Below are positions 10,652-22,115 of a stretch of 64,000 nt of DNA, piece after piece; positions within the stretch are counted from its first letter, which is position 1, and the number at the start of each line of letters is the position of its first letter. The DNA is taken from contig NC_023749.2 in assembly GCF_000499845.2 (NCBI RefSeq), forward strand, positions 34,182,017-34,246,016, in the 5' to 3' direction. The position numbers and the translations under genes are program-made. Under the pieces are notes generated by a model that was not told the origin of the DNA, did not search any database, and saw only the letters and a list, made by a program, of their open reading frames with translations. Source of the DNA: Phaseolus vulgaris (taxonomy: Eukaryota; Streptophyta; Magnoliopsida; Fabales; Fabaceae).

Positions 10652-10831
10652 TGTACAACACCCTTTCAAATATATTTTTTCAACTAATTTTTTATTGGGT
10701 GACCTCATTAAAAAACTTTGATAAGGGAAAAAAAGTGTCCTCTTAATTGCGTACAATGATATAATTAATTGAAATAAAACTTTAGGTTGGTTTCGTTCCA
10801 AGTTCGAGGAATTGTCTCACCTTCTAAGGTC
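10652..10831. other. Non-coding segment between minisatellite and integrase
   Basis: It contains a GACCTCATTAAAAAACTTT motif of the kind found at this place in Tat elements. The counterpart in the second gypsy remnant is near 60340. Confidence 0.5.
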
Positions 10832-12050
10832 TCAAACTTGTACGCCCCGTTCCCAAGCACCTCTGTCACACGGAATGGACTTGGGGGATAACTTGTTCTC
10901 TAGTTGGTATGGGTGGGCCTTTCGCATTACCAAGTCGGGGACTTGGAACTGCCGATGTTTCAACTTGGAGTTGTACTTGTACTCCACGCTTCCCTTAGAG
11001 GCTTCAGCCTTGATGCGTGCTTCTTCCCTGACCTCGTCCAATAGATCTAGGTTCACCTTTCTTTCCTCGTTGGATTCCTCGGCCACGAAGTTCTGGAAGC
11101 GTGGTGAACTCTCCTGAATTTCTACAGGGATCATCGCGTCCGAACCATACACCAAACTAAAAGGTGTTTCCTTGGTGATGGATTGGGGAGTGGTTTGGTA
11201 GGCCCACACAATTCTAGGGACCTCGTCTTTCCAAGTTCACTTAGCTTTTTCCAGTCCTCTCTTTAGACCCCTAAGCAAGACTCGGTTGGCACACTCGACC
11301 CGCCCATTCGTCTGGGGGTACTCGACTGATGCAAACATCTGTTTTATTCCGAGCTTTGTACAGAGTTTGCCAACCTGCTGGCTTGCAAACTGGGTGCCAT
11401 TATCGAACATACTATGTTCTTCCGTACGAAGTGTTAGATCTTGTGAGCTGTGATCTGCGCGACGGGCTCGGCCTCTATCCACTTTGTAAAGTACTCAATG
11501 GCAACCACAAGATACTTCATCTGTCGAACTGCTAGAGGAAATGGTCCCAGGATGTCGATCCCCCAAGTGTGAAACGACCATGGGCTTTGGATCGATCGCA
11601 ACTCCTCTAGGGTGCATTATGCCAGTCAGCATGCCATTGGCACTGCTTGCATCACTGTGCATACCTCGTGCAGTCTTCCCTCATGGTCGGCCAGTAGTAT
11701 CCCGCGCGAATGGCTTTTGATGAGAGAGCTCGGCCGCCGAAGTGACTCCCACATATCCTTTCGTGGAGTTCCGCCATAATGCGCGTGCATTGTTCACCAC
11801 TTACGCAAATCAGGATAGGGTGAGTATACCCATGTTTGAACAAATTCCCATCGACCAGGGTATACCTACTTGAATTTTTCTTGACTACCCTGGCCTGTAC
11901 GGGCTCTAGCGGGAGTACCCCGTCAGCCAAGTAGCGTTTATAGGGTGTCATCCAGGTTTCGCCTTCTTCAACTAGGCAAACGTTCAATGATTCTTCCCTT
12001 GATAAGTTATATGTGCTTATTCTGGGTGTTTTCAACGTTTCTTGAGTCAA
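10832..12050 (-). pseudogene. Gypsy-1 integrase, broken
   Basis: The integrase inserts the element's DNA into the genome. The N-terminal zinc-binding part is at 11652-12050 (HERICGSHFGG, then AGYYWP and a Cys pair). The first catalytic Asp is in WGIDILGPFP (about 11550). The second is in DNGTQF and the catalytic Glu is in NGRVECAN (11237-11482). The C-terminal part, with TPFSLVYGSDA, is at 10832-11209. All three acidic residues remain visible, but the frame changes several times (near 11640, 11490 and 11220). Confidence 0.85.
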
Positions 12051-12059
12051 CGACCGATG

Positions 12060-12340
12060 ACTTCTCTTAACGCCTTCTGAGGTGCTTACTTGCTGGACTT
12101 CTGTTGTGCAATTCGTGGTGGTTCAAGGCGTTCTCAGGGTCTCTTGTATTACTGTCATTTGTCTGCCCCCCTTGCCTGAACTGGCGAACTTTGCTAGCAA
12201 GTCAGCTTGGGCATTCTGCTCTCTGGGACGTGTACTAGTTCGAACACTGCAAAAGTCTCTTTCAAGATTTTGACATATTCTATGCGGCCATCTGAGGGTC
12301 CTTGGCCTGATATTCTCCCGTAACCTGCCCCGTCACTAAA
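12060..12340 (-). pseudogene. Gypsy-1 RNase H, downstream half
   Basis: Minus-strand reading gives LVTGQVTGEYQAKDP and then AQADLLAKFASSG, the second half of the RNase H that removes RNA from the RNA-DNA hybrid. Its upstream half is at 18266-18693; the two are separated by the LINE. A frameshift lies near 12285. Confidence 0.75.
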
Positions 12341-12432
12341 CACTCTTCGCCATTTGGCTGACACAAGTGGTCAAGGATGAGGTAGGAAGAGTTCACGAGA
12401 GAGAGAGAGAGAGTAAGTAGGTTTCCGGCGGG

Positions 12433-14669
12433 GTGAGTGTTCTGAATATGGCTGACACTTCTTTTTTCTTTACTAACTTTCCTAAACACTTTCGGGAGAG
12501 AGACTTATGGAGGGTTTTTCAAAGGTGGGGAAGGGTGCTGGATGTTTTCGTCTCAAGAAAGCTCAATGCAAGGAACCGAAAGTTTGGGTTTGTAAGGTTT
12601 CAGGGAGTGAACGATGTTGTCTCTCTGGAAAGAGAGTTGGATGAAATTTGGATTGATACTTGGAAGTTGCAGGTGAATCTTCTAAAGTACCAGAGGATGG
12701 AGGTTCCAAGGGTGCAGAGAAATGAGGGTCCTAAGTTCAGTTGGTCGCCAAGGAAGAGAGTGACGCAGTCTAGGGCAGTCTGGAATCGGGATCGGACGGA
12801 GCAGCCGTCGTTTGCTCAAGTGGTATCGTGGGAGGTAGCACAAAGTGGGACCGACGGGAACGTAGGAGGTGCACAGGGGGAAGAGGTTACCAAGCTTACA
12901 GTGGTTTTAGAGCAGCCTTCCTGGCTTGAAGGGAGCTACGTTGGTTGCCTTAAGGAGGTGCCATGCATGCAGTCGATGAAAGAGAGCTTTGTGATGGGAG
13001 GCTTCAGTCATGTCAGAATAGGGTATCTTGGGGAAAGTTACGTGTTGCTGTCATGCGATTAAGGAGAAGGGTTGAGCAAGATCATAGCTGATAATAAAGC
13101 CTGGTTTGACGAAGTTTTCTTATCGGTCATACCATGGGATGATTCTTTTGCAGTGAAGGATAGATTGGTGTGGTTACGATGTAGAGGCATCCCGCTTCAA
13201 ATGTGGTGCAATCAGTGCTTTACCAGAGTAAGGGCCTCGGTGGGGGAGGTGGTGGAGATTGACGAAGCAATAGAGAAGAAAGAAAAGTCGGAATACACGC
13301 ATTTTCGGGTAAAAATCCCGGTTAACAGTGTAGTCAGCGTGGTGAAGGATTTCAGTATCAATGGAGTTTTGTGTACGGTGTCGCTAGAAGAAGAGGCGTG
13401 CATCCCGGACATATCTTTCAAGAATTTCTGCAGCAAATGGGATGGAGGGGGTTCTAAGGTGGATACTGAGGCAAGTTCAGAGGAGGGAAGCTTAGGAGCA
13501 AGCCTCTGCGACTCAGCAGATTCGAAGATTGAAGTGGGCGGAGGTGGGAGAGTAGGCAACGAAGGAGGTGGAGGAATGGATGTCGTCGGAGATGGAGGCG
13601 CGGGGAACGAAGGGTTGGCCTTGGGCAGACGGGACTCATTACTCCTCGGTAAGATGAGCAAGCAAGGTGAAAGGGTTCCCTCTCAAGGTCAATTTGTGGA
13701 TCATTAATGGCGAACGACTCTCTAGGATTCTCAAAGGTTGAAAGCGTGAATTCATCTTTAAATGTTGGAGTGCGTATTCCCAATATGACTAAGGCAGCAA
13801 CAGAATGGGGTAGGAGGAGTATTGATGAAGGGATCTCATGCTTTGGTGAGTGTGGGATAAGGTGCAAAGATGATGAATTGAGTGGGAATTTTTCCGAAAG
13901 TGGTGGAATGGGGTCCCACGTGGAGGGGAATCTCTCTAGAGATCATGCAGGTCGTGGGCCCCCTTCGTTGTTTAAGGGTATTAATAGTGGAGGCGCGGAA
14001 AAATGCAAAGAAAGTGGGAAGGAAGTTGGTTGGGAATCTAACGTGGAGTTATTCCCACAACAGGCATTAAATAAAGAGGTAGGTGGGAAGGAATTGTTAA
14101 TTTGTAGAGATGCGGCTTACGAGGCTCATTCAGATGGGTTATTGCTGGAACATATGGGAAGTAAGAGTTGGGTAGGAGACTCATTAAGGCCTGGAATCTC
14201 ATTGGAGGAATTGGAACAAGCTGGAGTGAGGGTGGATGAAGAGGGAGAGGAAGCGCTATCAATCCTAGACATAAACGTAGATATTCACGGTTCAGTGAGT
14301 AGTGGACCGTTAGATGGTAATAAGATGGAAGAAGCGGAGGAAACACGGAGGTTTGAGGAGCTAGTTGGAGATAAGGTTGGAAAGCAGCTTACGGTGGACC
14401 AAGTTTTCTTGGTTCATCAAATTGGCAGTGAGTCGAATTCCTTATTTGCTTCTGATAGTGCAATTGAGAACTACAATAGAATTTTCTGGGTGAAGACTGA
14501 TAAGAATGTAGCTTCCAGTGTTTGGGGAGTAGGGAAAGAAGTAGGGTTTTCGTTCCCAGGTCGAGAAGAAATAGTTTTAAATAGTATTTGTTCGTTGTCT
14601 AATCAGGGTGGAGTAACTACGAGAAAGATGTGGAAGGAAAGGAGAAAGGTAGTTAATGAAGATAATTAG
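12433..14669 (+). pseudogene. LINE ORF1, RRM protein, broken into three segments
   Basis: ORF1 encodes the RNA-binding chaperone of the LINE particle. The first segment (12433-13062, 209 codons) starts MADTSFFFTNFP and holds an RRM, with RNP-like motifs FFFTNFP and KFGFVRF at residues ~5-60. An in-frame stop (13060-13062) separates it from the second segment (to 13707), which reads RLVWLRCRGIPLQMW, a region typical of plant LINE ORF1 (DUF4283-like). That segment ends at a TAA overlapping the ATG of the third (13707-14669, 320 codons, another frame), an acidic Gly/Ser/Glu-rich tail with no clear domain. I see no CCHC knuckle. The last segment overlaps ORF2 by 14 bases. Confidence 0.8.
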
Positions 14670-17600
14670 TCGGAATATCAGAGGAGCGGGAGGTGCTGTA
14701 AAAAGGAATTATGTAAGGGATCTGATCAGTAGGGAACAAGTGGATATGGTGTGTTTACAAGAGACAAAGTGCTCGGAGTTTAGTAGGGAGAAGGTGTGTC
14801 TTCTTTGGGGAACCAATGAAGTAGAATGGGTGGAAAACAAAGCAATAAATAACACAGGGGGTGTGCTTATGATGTGGAGTAATAAGTCGTTCCAGCTATC
14901 CAGTTTCGTAAATGGGAGAAACTATACTATGTTAGAGGGATTTTGGAAGAGAGGAAATGGTCCACACATAACTATTATGAATATCTATTGTACTGGCTCA
15001 CTAAGGGAAAAGAAAGAGATGTGGAACGAGGTTGGTGTTTTCAGACAGGGACAACTCTCAAAGGTGTGGTGTATCATTGGGGATTTTAATTCCATAAGAA
15101 GGCAGGAGGAAAGGAAGAGCGTGATGTCGAATTCTGACTACTCTAGAGAAATAAAGGGTTTTAATGATTTTATTGAAAGTTCAGAATTGGCGGACATCCC
15201 ATTGGTGGGCAGGAAGTTTACTTGGTTCAAACCCAACGACTTGGTGAAAAGCATAATAGACAGGGTATTAGTCTCTAAAGAATGGTTGGATTTGTGGCCT
15301 AACAACCAACAATTTGTTTTAAGCAGATCGATCTCAGATTATTGTGCAGTTATTCTGAAGGAAGTCTCAGTGGATTGGGGTCCGAAACCGTTTAGGTGTT
15401 TGGATGTGTGGCAGAGAGATAGCGGATTTAAAGAGTTCGTGAGATCGAGTTGGGCTTCGTACAAGGTGGTAGGAAGAGGAATCTTTGTGTTTAAAGAAAA
15501 GTTGAAAAAATTAAAAGCAGATTTAAAGGTGTGGAACAAGGAAGTCTTTAGGGATGTGAATCAGACTAGTAAGGAAATCCAACAGAGGTTAGACGAGCTA
15601 GATTTGAGCGATGACGAAGACGGGTTAGATGAATCGGAAAGAGAAGAAAGAAAGTCCCTCTTTGCCAAGCTTTCAGTCTCTAAGTCTAAACAACAGGCGA
15701 TTTTGTTTTAGAAAGCAACACAAAGTTGGATTAAGCAGGGGGATCTTAATACAAAGTTCTTCCACTCTTCGGTAAAATGGAGGAGGGCAAGGAATCAATT
15801 GCACGGGATTTTTGTCAATAAAAAATGGAGTGACAATAAGGAAGAGGTGAAGAATAAGGTATGTGAGTTCTTTGAAGAAAGGTTTGCTAGGAATGATGCG
15901 TGCCAGGTGAGACTGGATAAGGTTGATTTTAATTCCATTTCTGAAGCAGACAATGAGATGCTAATCGGTGATTTTTCGGAAGAAGAGGTGAAAGTAGCGA
16001 TTTGCGGGTGTGATAGTTCAAAGAGTCCCGGCTCGGATGGTTTTAACTTTGGTTTTATAAAATCTTGTTGGGACATTTTAAAGAAGGACGTGGTGTCGGC
16101 AGTAAAGGATTTTGCAGGTTATGGCAAATGGCCAAGAGGTTCGAATGCGTCATTTCTTTGTTTGATACCAAAAGTAGAAAATCCTCAACAGCTAGGGGAG
16201 TTTAGACCTATTTCATTAGTAGGTTGCCTGTACAAGATCATTTCTAAAGCGCTTTCCTTGCGTTTGAAAATGGTGATTGGAAAAATTATAGACGCTAGAC
16301 AATCGGCTTTTCTTGAAGGAAGAGGTTTAATGGATAGTGTGCTAGTTTCGAATGAGGTTTTGGAAGAGTACAAGAGAAAAAGAAAGAGTTGTGTGGTCTT
16401 CAAAGTCGATTACGAGAAGGCTTATGACTCGGTGAATTGGGATTTTCTATATTATATGCTAAGGAGGTTGGGATTTTGCGACCAATGGGTTCAGTGGATT
16501 AAGGGTTGTTTAGAGTCAGCTTCGGTTTCTGTCCTTGTAAATGGGAGCCCAACTAGGGAGTTCTTCCCTAGAAGGGGTCTTCGTCAGGGAGATCCGCTAG
16601 CTCCTTTTCTATTCCTCATTGTGGCAGAAGGGTTAGCTGGGGTGGCAAGGGTAGCAGAAGAAAAGAAGTTGATTGACAGTTTGGAGGTTGGGAAGGATAA
16701 AGTAAAGGTAAATATGTTACAATACGCAGATGATACTTTGTTTTTCTGTGAAGCAAATGCCAAAAGCGTGTTTAACATCAAGGCGATTTTGCAATGTTTT
16801 GAGCTTTCTTCTGGGTTAAGGGTTAATTTCGGGAAGAGTAGGATTGGTGGGACGGGGATGAACCAGGTAATGCTCCAGCGGTTCACAACTATTCTTAACT
16901 GCGAGACGATGGTTGTTCCTTTTATATACTTGGGTATGCCAGTTGGAGGGAGTCATAAAAGAGGGGTTTTTTGGAATGGGGTGATTGAGAAAGTACAGGC
17001 TAGATTAAGCAGACGAAAGGGAAGATGTTTGACGATGGTTGGGAGGATATGTTTGATTAAGTCCGTGCTCTCTTCTATTCCGCTATTCTATATGTCTTTA
17101 TTTAAACTGCCTTCGGGGGTGGCTGGAAAGTTGATTCGGATGCAAAGAAACTTCCTCTGGGGGTGGGGTGCAGAAGGAAGGAAGATTGCTTGGGCTGCCT
17201 GGAGTCTGGTATGTAAGCCTTGCAAGTATGGGGGGCTGGAGATAAATGATGTAAAATTGTTCAACTTGGCTTTATTGGGGAAGTGGATTTGGAGGTTGGG
17301 GTCGATCGAGAGCGGCCTCTGGAAGGAGATTCTTGTGTCTAAATACGGAGGATGGAGAAGTTTGGGAGAGGAAGGAAAAGGTAGGAGGTGCTCTCTCTGG
17401 TGGAAAGATTTGAAAGAGGTGTGGTTTTCGGAGGGTTGGGGAAGAAATTTCGCAGACAGTTTCATGTGGAAAATTGGGGACGGGAAGGATACATATTTTT
17501 GGAAGGATAGTTGGTTGAATGGCGAGTCGTTGAAGAATTCCTTCCCAAGATTGTTTACTATTAGTTCTACCAAAGATGCTAAGTTGTCAGAGCTTGGTTC

Positions 17601-18252
17601 TTGGTCTAATGGAGTTTGGGTTTGGCAGTTATCTTGGAGAAGACCTTCTTTTAAGTGGGAAAAGTCGAAGGCGGATCAGCTGAGTCAGCTTCTGCTTGAG
17701 GCTCGAGTTGTTTCGGGAGAGGTGGATGGTTGGATTTGGAAGGAGGGGGGTTCCCAAACTTTTTCGGTTAATTCTGCCTATAATCTTGTTAGAAAGGATA
17801 AAGAGACAATTATTTCGCCAATTTTTTGTAATCTGTGGAAGTGCAAGGCAGTTCCCTCTGCAGCGCTTATGGCTTGGAGGTTGTTGGAAAACAAGCTCGC
17901 TACTAGGGTAAATCTGAGTAGAAGAGGGGTTTTGGTGGATAGCTCGATGTGTGGTTTGTGTGGGTTGGAGGAAGAATCTTGTTGCCATTTGTTCTTCGAC
18001 TGCAACTTTGCAAGGCGGGTTTGGGGTTTATGTCATAGGTGGCTTGGGGTTCTGGTCGTGTCCCAAATTGAGCCAAAGAGTAACTTTGATCAATTTAGGA
18101 TGAGCCATGCTTCAGAAACGATTAATAATGTCTGGAACACAATTTGGGTTGGGGTGGTGAGCGAAATATGGAAGCACAGGAATAACATAATTTTTAAAAG
18201 AGGAGTGGGGGATGCATTTGAAGTTTTTTCTTTGGTACAAGTAAAGGTCTAG
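14656..18252 (+). pseudogene. LINE ORF2, endonuclease and reverse transcriptase, one stop
   Basis: ORF2 nicks target DNA and reverse-transcribes the LINE RNA at the nick. The APE-type endonuclease occupies residues ~1-220: RNIRGAGG, then CLQETKC (catalytic Glu), then IIGDFNSI, and SDYCAV in place of the usual SDH. A single in-frame TAG at 15709-15711 lies in the linker; the same frame continues to 18252. The RT has FRPISLVGCLYKI, VFKVDYEKAYDSVNW, LRQGDPLAPFLF and the active-site YADD (near 16728). The zf-RVT region, with CGLCGLEEESCCHLFFDC, ends the protein (about 17740-18030). Total length is about 1,198 codons. Apart from the stop the frame is intact, so the insertion is younger than its gypsy host. 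The SDH to SDY change could also impair the endonuclease. Confidence 0.92.
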
Positions 18253-18265
18253 TTGTGGGTGACTC

Positions 18266-18693
18266 TTAGCACCCATCTCCTTGGCCAACAACATTCCTAC
18301 GACCAAGGTCTCGTATTAAGCTTGGTTGTTACTAGCTTTGAAGGCGAATCGTAGGGTCTGCTCAATCAGCAACCCATTTGGTCCTTCCAAAATGACTCCT
18401 CCACTACCTTGCTGGTTGGAGGACGCGTCCACGGAGAGGACCCATCTGAAGTCTGCTTCTTCTTGATGTGTTATTGCCAAGGAGAGTTCTACTATGAAGT
18501 AAGCGTAAACCTGGCCCTTGATAGGCCCTCTTGGTTCGTACTGCACCTTGAACTCTGATAACTCAACCTTCCAACGCACCATTTGTCCTGCCACATCGGG
18601 CTTCTGTAAGACCTTGTGAATAGGAAGGTTCGTCATCACAATTACGGTGAAACTCTGGAAGTAGTGGCGGAGCCTTTGCACTGCGAACACCAC
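18266..18693 (-). pseudogene. Gypsy-1 RNase H, upstream half
   Basis: It begins just after the RT connection (VFAVQRLRHYF) and reaches the catalytic Asp in LSVDASS. A stop at 18316-18318 falls where AEYE is normally read, so a catalytic Glu position is lost. After the stop the frame continues YETLVVGMLLAKEMGAK and breaks at the LINE. Confidence 0.8.
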
Positions 18694-18717
18694 CGCTAGG
18701 GCTACCTTTTCTATGGC

Positions 18718-19817
18718 CTAGTATCTCACCTCAGGCCATTGTAAGAGTTTGCTGACAAAGTATATGGGCTTTTGCACGTGATCCTGCTCCTGGACAAGGA
18801 TCGAGCTGATCGCCCGCTTTGTGATGGCGAAGTACAAACGGAGTGGGGTACCTAGCAGCGACTTGCACAACACTAGGGCGCTGGCTAGGTATTCTTTTAG
18901 CTTGAGAAATGATTCTTTGCCCTCCTTAGTCCACACGAACCTGTTGTTCCTATTCAAACACTGGAAATAGGGATACCCGTATCCTCTCCTGCCAATACAA
19001 ATCGGGACAACGTGGCCATTCACCCTGTCAACTGTTGCACCTTTTTCACCAAGATCGGACTCCTCATGGCTATAATCGCGGTGCACTTCTCAGGGTTTTC
19101 CTTTATCCCACGCTCAGTGAGTAAAAACCCTAAGAATTTTCCTGCCTCTACTCCGAACATGCATTTTTCAAGGTTCAGCTTCAATTTGTACTTAGCTATC
19201 GTGGTGAATAGCTCCTCAAAGTCAGCAACGTGTTGGTCCTTCACCTGGGAGGTGACCACCATGTCGTCCACATACGCTTGGACGTTTTGCCCTATAATGG
19301 GTGCGAGTACTCTGTCCATCAACCTCTGGTAGGTTGTGCCTGCATTCTTGAGCCCAAAAGGCATCACCTTATAACACTAACATGAGAGTTTCGTCATGAA
19401 TGTTGTCTTGCACTTATCCCTGGGATGCATCCGGATCTGGTTATATCCAGAGAAAGCATCCAGGAAGCTAAGAAGTCTGCAGCCTGACGCACTGTCCACC
19501 AAGGCGTTGATGCTGGGCAGTGGATATGAGTCCTTCGGGCAAGCTTTGTTCAAGTCTGTGAAGTCAACGCACATCTTCCACTTACCATTGGCCTTGTTGA
19601 CCAATACCATGTTGGCTACCCATTCGGGATATTGGATCTCCCTTATGTGACCAACATCCAACAACTTCTTGGTCTCTTGCCCGATGACCAGTCGCCTTTC
19701 TTCGTTAAACTTCCTTCGTCTCTGGTGCACCGACCGAACCTGGATCCATGGTGAGGTGGTGGCACAGGAAATCTGGGTCGATGTCAGGCATGTCATAGGC
19801 AGACCACGCGAAGGCAT
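18718..19817 (-). pseudogene. Gypsy-1 reverse transcriptase, broken
   Basis: The RT copies element RNA into DNA. Conserved blocks run in order: WVANMVLVNKANGKWKMCVD, FTDLNKACPKD, LSFLDAFSGYNQI, MPFGLKNAGTTYQRLMD, the active-site YVDD (near 19270), KCMFGV and GKFLGF. A stop at 19377-19379 interrupts the segment just before MPFGLKN, and a frameshift occurs near 19050. The remaining part (18718-19010) reads FVWTKEGKESFLKLK and PIYFVSKLLQ, the RT-RNase H connection. Confidence 0.9.
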
Positions 19818-20159
19818 CCAGGTGTCGCTCTATTACCTCGGCAATCTGGTCCTGCACCTCCTGACTCAGGCATCTACCAAGGTTGAACTTTTTTCCCCCA
19901 ATCTACCTTTACAGTACCTCCTCCACAGGTTCGGGTCGAACTCCCCGGGTGATCTCTACTCGGGTAGCCCCCTCTCCCCTTGGGGGTTGGTTGGCGACGG
20001 TGCACACCCCTCTCTTCGTCTTCAGGCTATTCTCATAGCACTTCTTTGTCGCTTTTTGGCCAGACTTCATTGTTATCACAGTTCCCTCAAGGGAGGGTAG
20101 CTTCATCTTCATATGCCTCGTTGAGGCTACGACTCTTGTTCTGTTTAGGGCAGGTTTGC

Positions 20160-20400
20160 CTAGAAGGATGTTGTAAGTGAAGCGGCGTTGACAACAAGGT
20201 ACCTTATGTTAAATGTGCGGGATGCGGTACCGTCTGTGAAAGTTGTCCTTAGCTTTATATGCCCTCGCACCTCCACCTGGTCCCTAGCAAAACCGTATAG
20301 GCAGCCGTCGTAAGGTCTTAATTGATTGGGCGACAGCTGCAACTTGTTGAAAGTTGACCAGAACATCACATCCACCGAACTCCCCTGATTGACGAGGACT
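20160..20400 (-). pseudogene. Gypsy-1 aspartic protease with lost catalytic Asp
   Basis: The retroviral-type protease cleaves the polyprotein. The minus strand reads VLVNQGSSVDVMFW at 20360-20400, where the Tat family has VLVDQGSS; the codon at 20388-20390 is AAT (Asn) in place of the catalytic Asp. Downstream, LYGFARDQVEVRGHI and FNIRYLVVNA follow the usual order. Confidence 0.8.
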
Positions 20401-20560
20401 CAATGCACTCTCCTTCATGCGGTCACCACTGAGATCACACTGGATTGTTGTCATGTGGAACCACGTCCTGCACATCGGCTTTCGTGAAGAAGAGGTCGGG
20501 TTCTGGAGACTAATCGGGCTCTTCGGCTTCTACTGCCATTACCTCTGTAGCATACTTCTT

Positions 20561-21010
20561 TCACTGGGAGGCGGTACATCCTCCTCCTGAGAATCCTCCA
20601 GAGATTGTGTTGATCTCTCCATGGAAGGGTATTTCATGCCCCTGATCTCCTGTGGGGACCGCTGACGTCGGGGCCCCTTGGTTCTCTTGTAGGTACTCCT
20701 TCAGGAAGCCATTCCTTACCAATTCGTCTAACTGGTACCCCAGCACTAAGCAATTGCGCAAGTTATGGCCAACTGCTTGGTGGAATTCGCACCAAGTGTT
20801 TTTGTTGGGCCCCAGCCTCCTGTCGGTCTTCACGGGTGACTTCAGTCTGTCCGCCACGTTGGGATAACAATTAGCTCTTTAAGGTCCATCCGGAAGCTGT
20901 GTCTGGTGGAAGCGCTTTCCTTTCTCCGTGCCCTGGTCTAAGGCTTCCTTGTCTCATACGGTGGCTGCTTTCCCTGGGCTTTCTTCTTTATCGTGGCCTT
21001 GTGCACCCTC
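20561..21010 (-). pseudogene. Gypsy-1 gag C-terminal (nucleocapsid-like) part
   Basis: It reads NTWCEFHQAVGHNLRNC, the short Cys/His motif seen in place of a classic knuckle in Tat gag, followed by LGYQLDELVRNGFLKEYL. The solo LTR at 21016-22110 cuts this part off from the rest of gag. Confidence 0.7.
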
Positions 21011-21015
21011 ATGGG

Positions 21016-22110
21016 TGATGACTTTTTACGGCAAGTGCACCGCGTTTGTCAGAAGTAGTAATTGTCCCTAAGGACGGATATCGATCCCACAAGGAACAGT
21101 GAATTATCGAGTACGATAATCGCTAAATATAAAAATAGAACAATTAAAAGAGTTTTGAATTAATTGTGTTGGCACTGATCAATAAGAAAACAGACAAAGA
21201 ATTAGTTGTTTCAATTGGAAAAATAAGGATTAGTTTCATCTTTCTCACTCTCAAGTATTTTGATTAGCATGTCAATATTAAGTTCTTTGATTAAAATTGA
21301 TGCCCGTTTAAAAATCATTTATATCGATTCCTCGCATATAAAATCCTTAAGAATGTCCCCTAACTATCGATCCCTCGCATAATTATAAGAACAACTTAGA
21401 ACGAAGCTCAGACGTTTAATAACAATTAACATTTCAAGTCTATTCCTAGCACTCAAATATGTTAAGTATTGTTGTTTAGGTCCGAACCCTAAAAATACCT
21501 CCCAGTCAGATTTAAGATTCTCAATTTGTCACGGAAAGTTAAAAGTAAAACAACAATACCAATAATCAACCAAGAACTGAATATTAATATATAAGATATC
21601 ACCTCAATACATAAGAGTTTGAGCAGATTACTCCCAACCCCAAAGGGTAGAATTAGCCACGCATACTTCTATCACCTTCCATTCTCCCAATTGGGTTAAA
21701 ATTCACTCTATGGTGTTTTCCTCTGAATCTGGCACCTAGGGTTGAACCTCTAGCCCCCTATTTATCCTAATTTTCTAGGGTTAGGTGGCTTGCTGTGTCG
21801 CACTAATGGGCTAAGTGATAAGACATAAAAAAAGCTCAATCTTTATTTGCATCTTTTTTCATTCTGGGACCTTCCAACTTTATCTTTTTAGCTCAAATTA
21901 TTCTCCTTTATTCCAAATCTTCAATCGTCCCTAAAAATCTGCAATTAACACAAATTTGAGAATAAAATACTCTTATTCAAATAAAGATCATAAAAATGTA
22001 AAAAGGTATAAATTCATAAATTAGGAATTATTTTATATGTAAATTAGAAATAAATTCTCATAAGTGTCTATATTTTAATATGAAATATTACTGAAATTAG
22101 ACATTTATCA
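21016..22110. mobile_element. Solo LTR (1,095 bp) inserted in gypsy-1 gag
   Basis: Starts TGATGACTTTTTACGGC and ends GACATTTATCA. It is flanked by ATGGG on both sides (21011-21015 and 22111-22115). TG...CA ends, a 5-bp duplication, about 1.1 kb and no coding content together indicate a solo LTR left by recombination between two LTRs. A related copy lies at 45742-46908. The parent family was not identified. Confidence 0.85.
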
Positions 22111-22115
22111 ATGGG

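Larger units (their letters stand above)
12340..18265 (+). mobile_element. LINE (plant L1-type) nested in gypsy-1 RNase H
   Basis: A non-LTR retrotransposon in the opposite orientation to its host, with RRM-type ORF1 (12433-14669) and an APE endonuclease/reverse-transcriptase ORF2 (14656-18252). The 5' leader holds a GA run (about 12395-12413). The ends are approximate and inferred from where gypsy RNase H coding stops and resumes. I see no poly(A) tail and no clean target duplication, and ORF2 stops just where the host sequence resumes. The 3' end therefore seems truncated, which is unusual for L1-type insertions. Confidence 0.85.

Noticed and set aside
10241..10801. Open frames with LAYKGKG or LPLYAKVE repeats
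   Set aside because: Translations of the 46-59-bp minisatellite; several overlapping frames on both strands, none with a domain.
13212..13661. Pro/Ser-rich minus-strand frame opposite LINE ORF1
   Set aside because: Shadow of the Gly/Glu-rich ORF1 sense strand.
15709..15711. Recoded stop (read-through) in LINE ORF2
   Set aside because: A single TAG in a linker of an element that already has other stops and frameshifts is simply a mutation. No recoding signal was seen.
18112..18306. Minus-strand frame MVVGMLLAKEMGAK...
   Set aside because: Only the first residues are gypsy RNase H; the rest is antisense LINE. A junction artefact.
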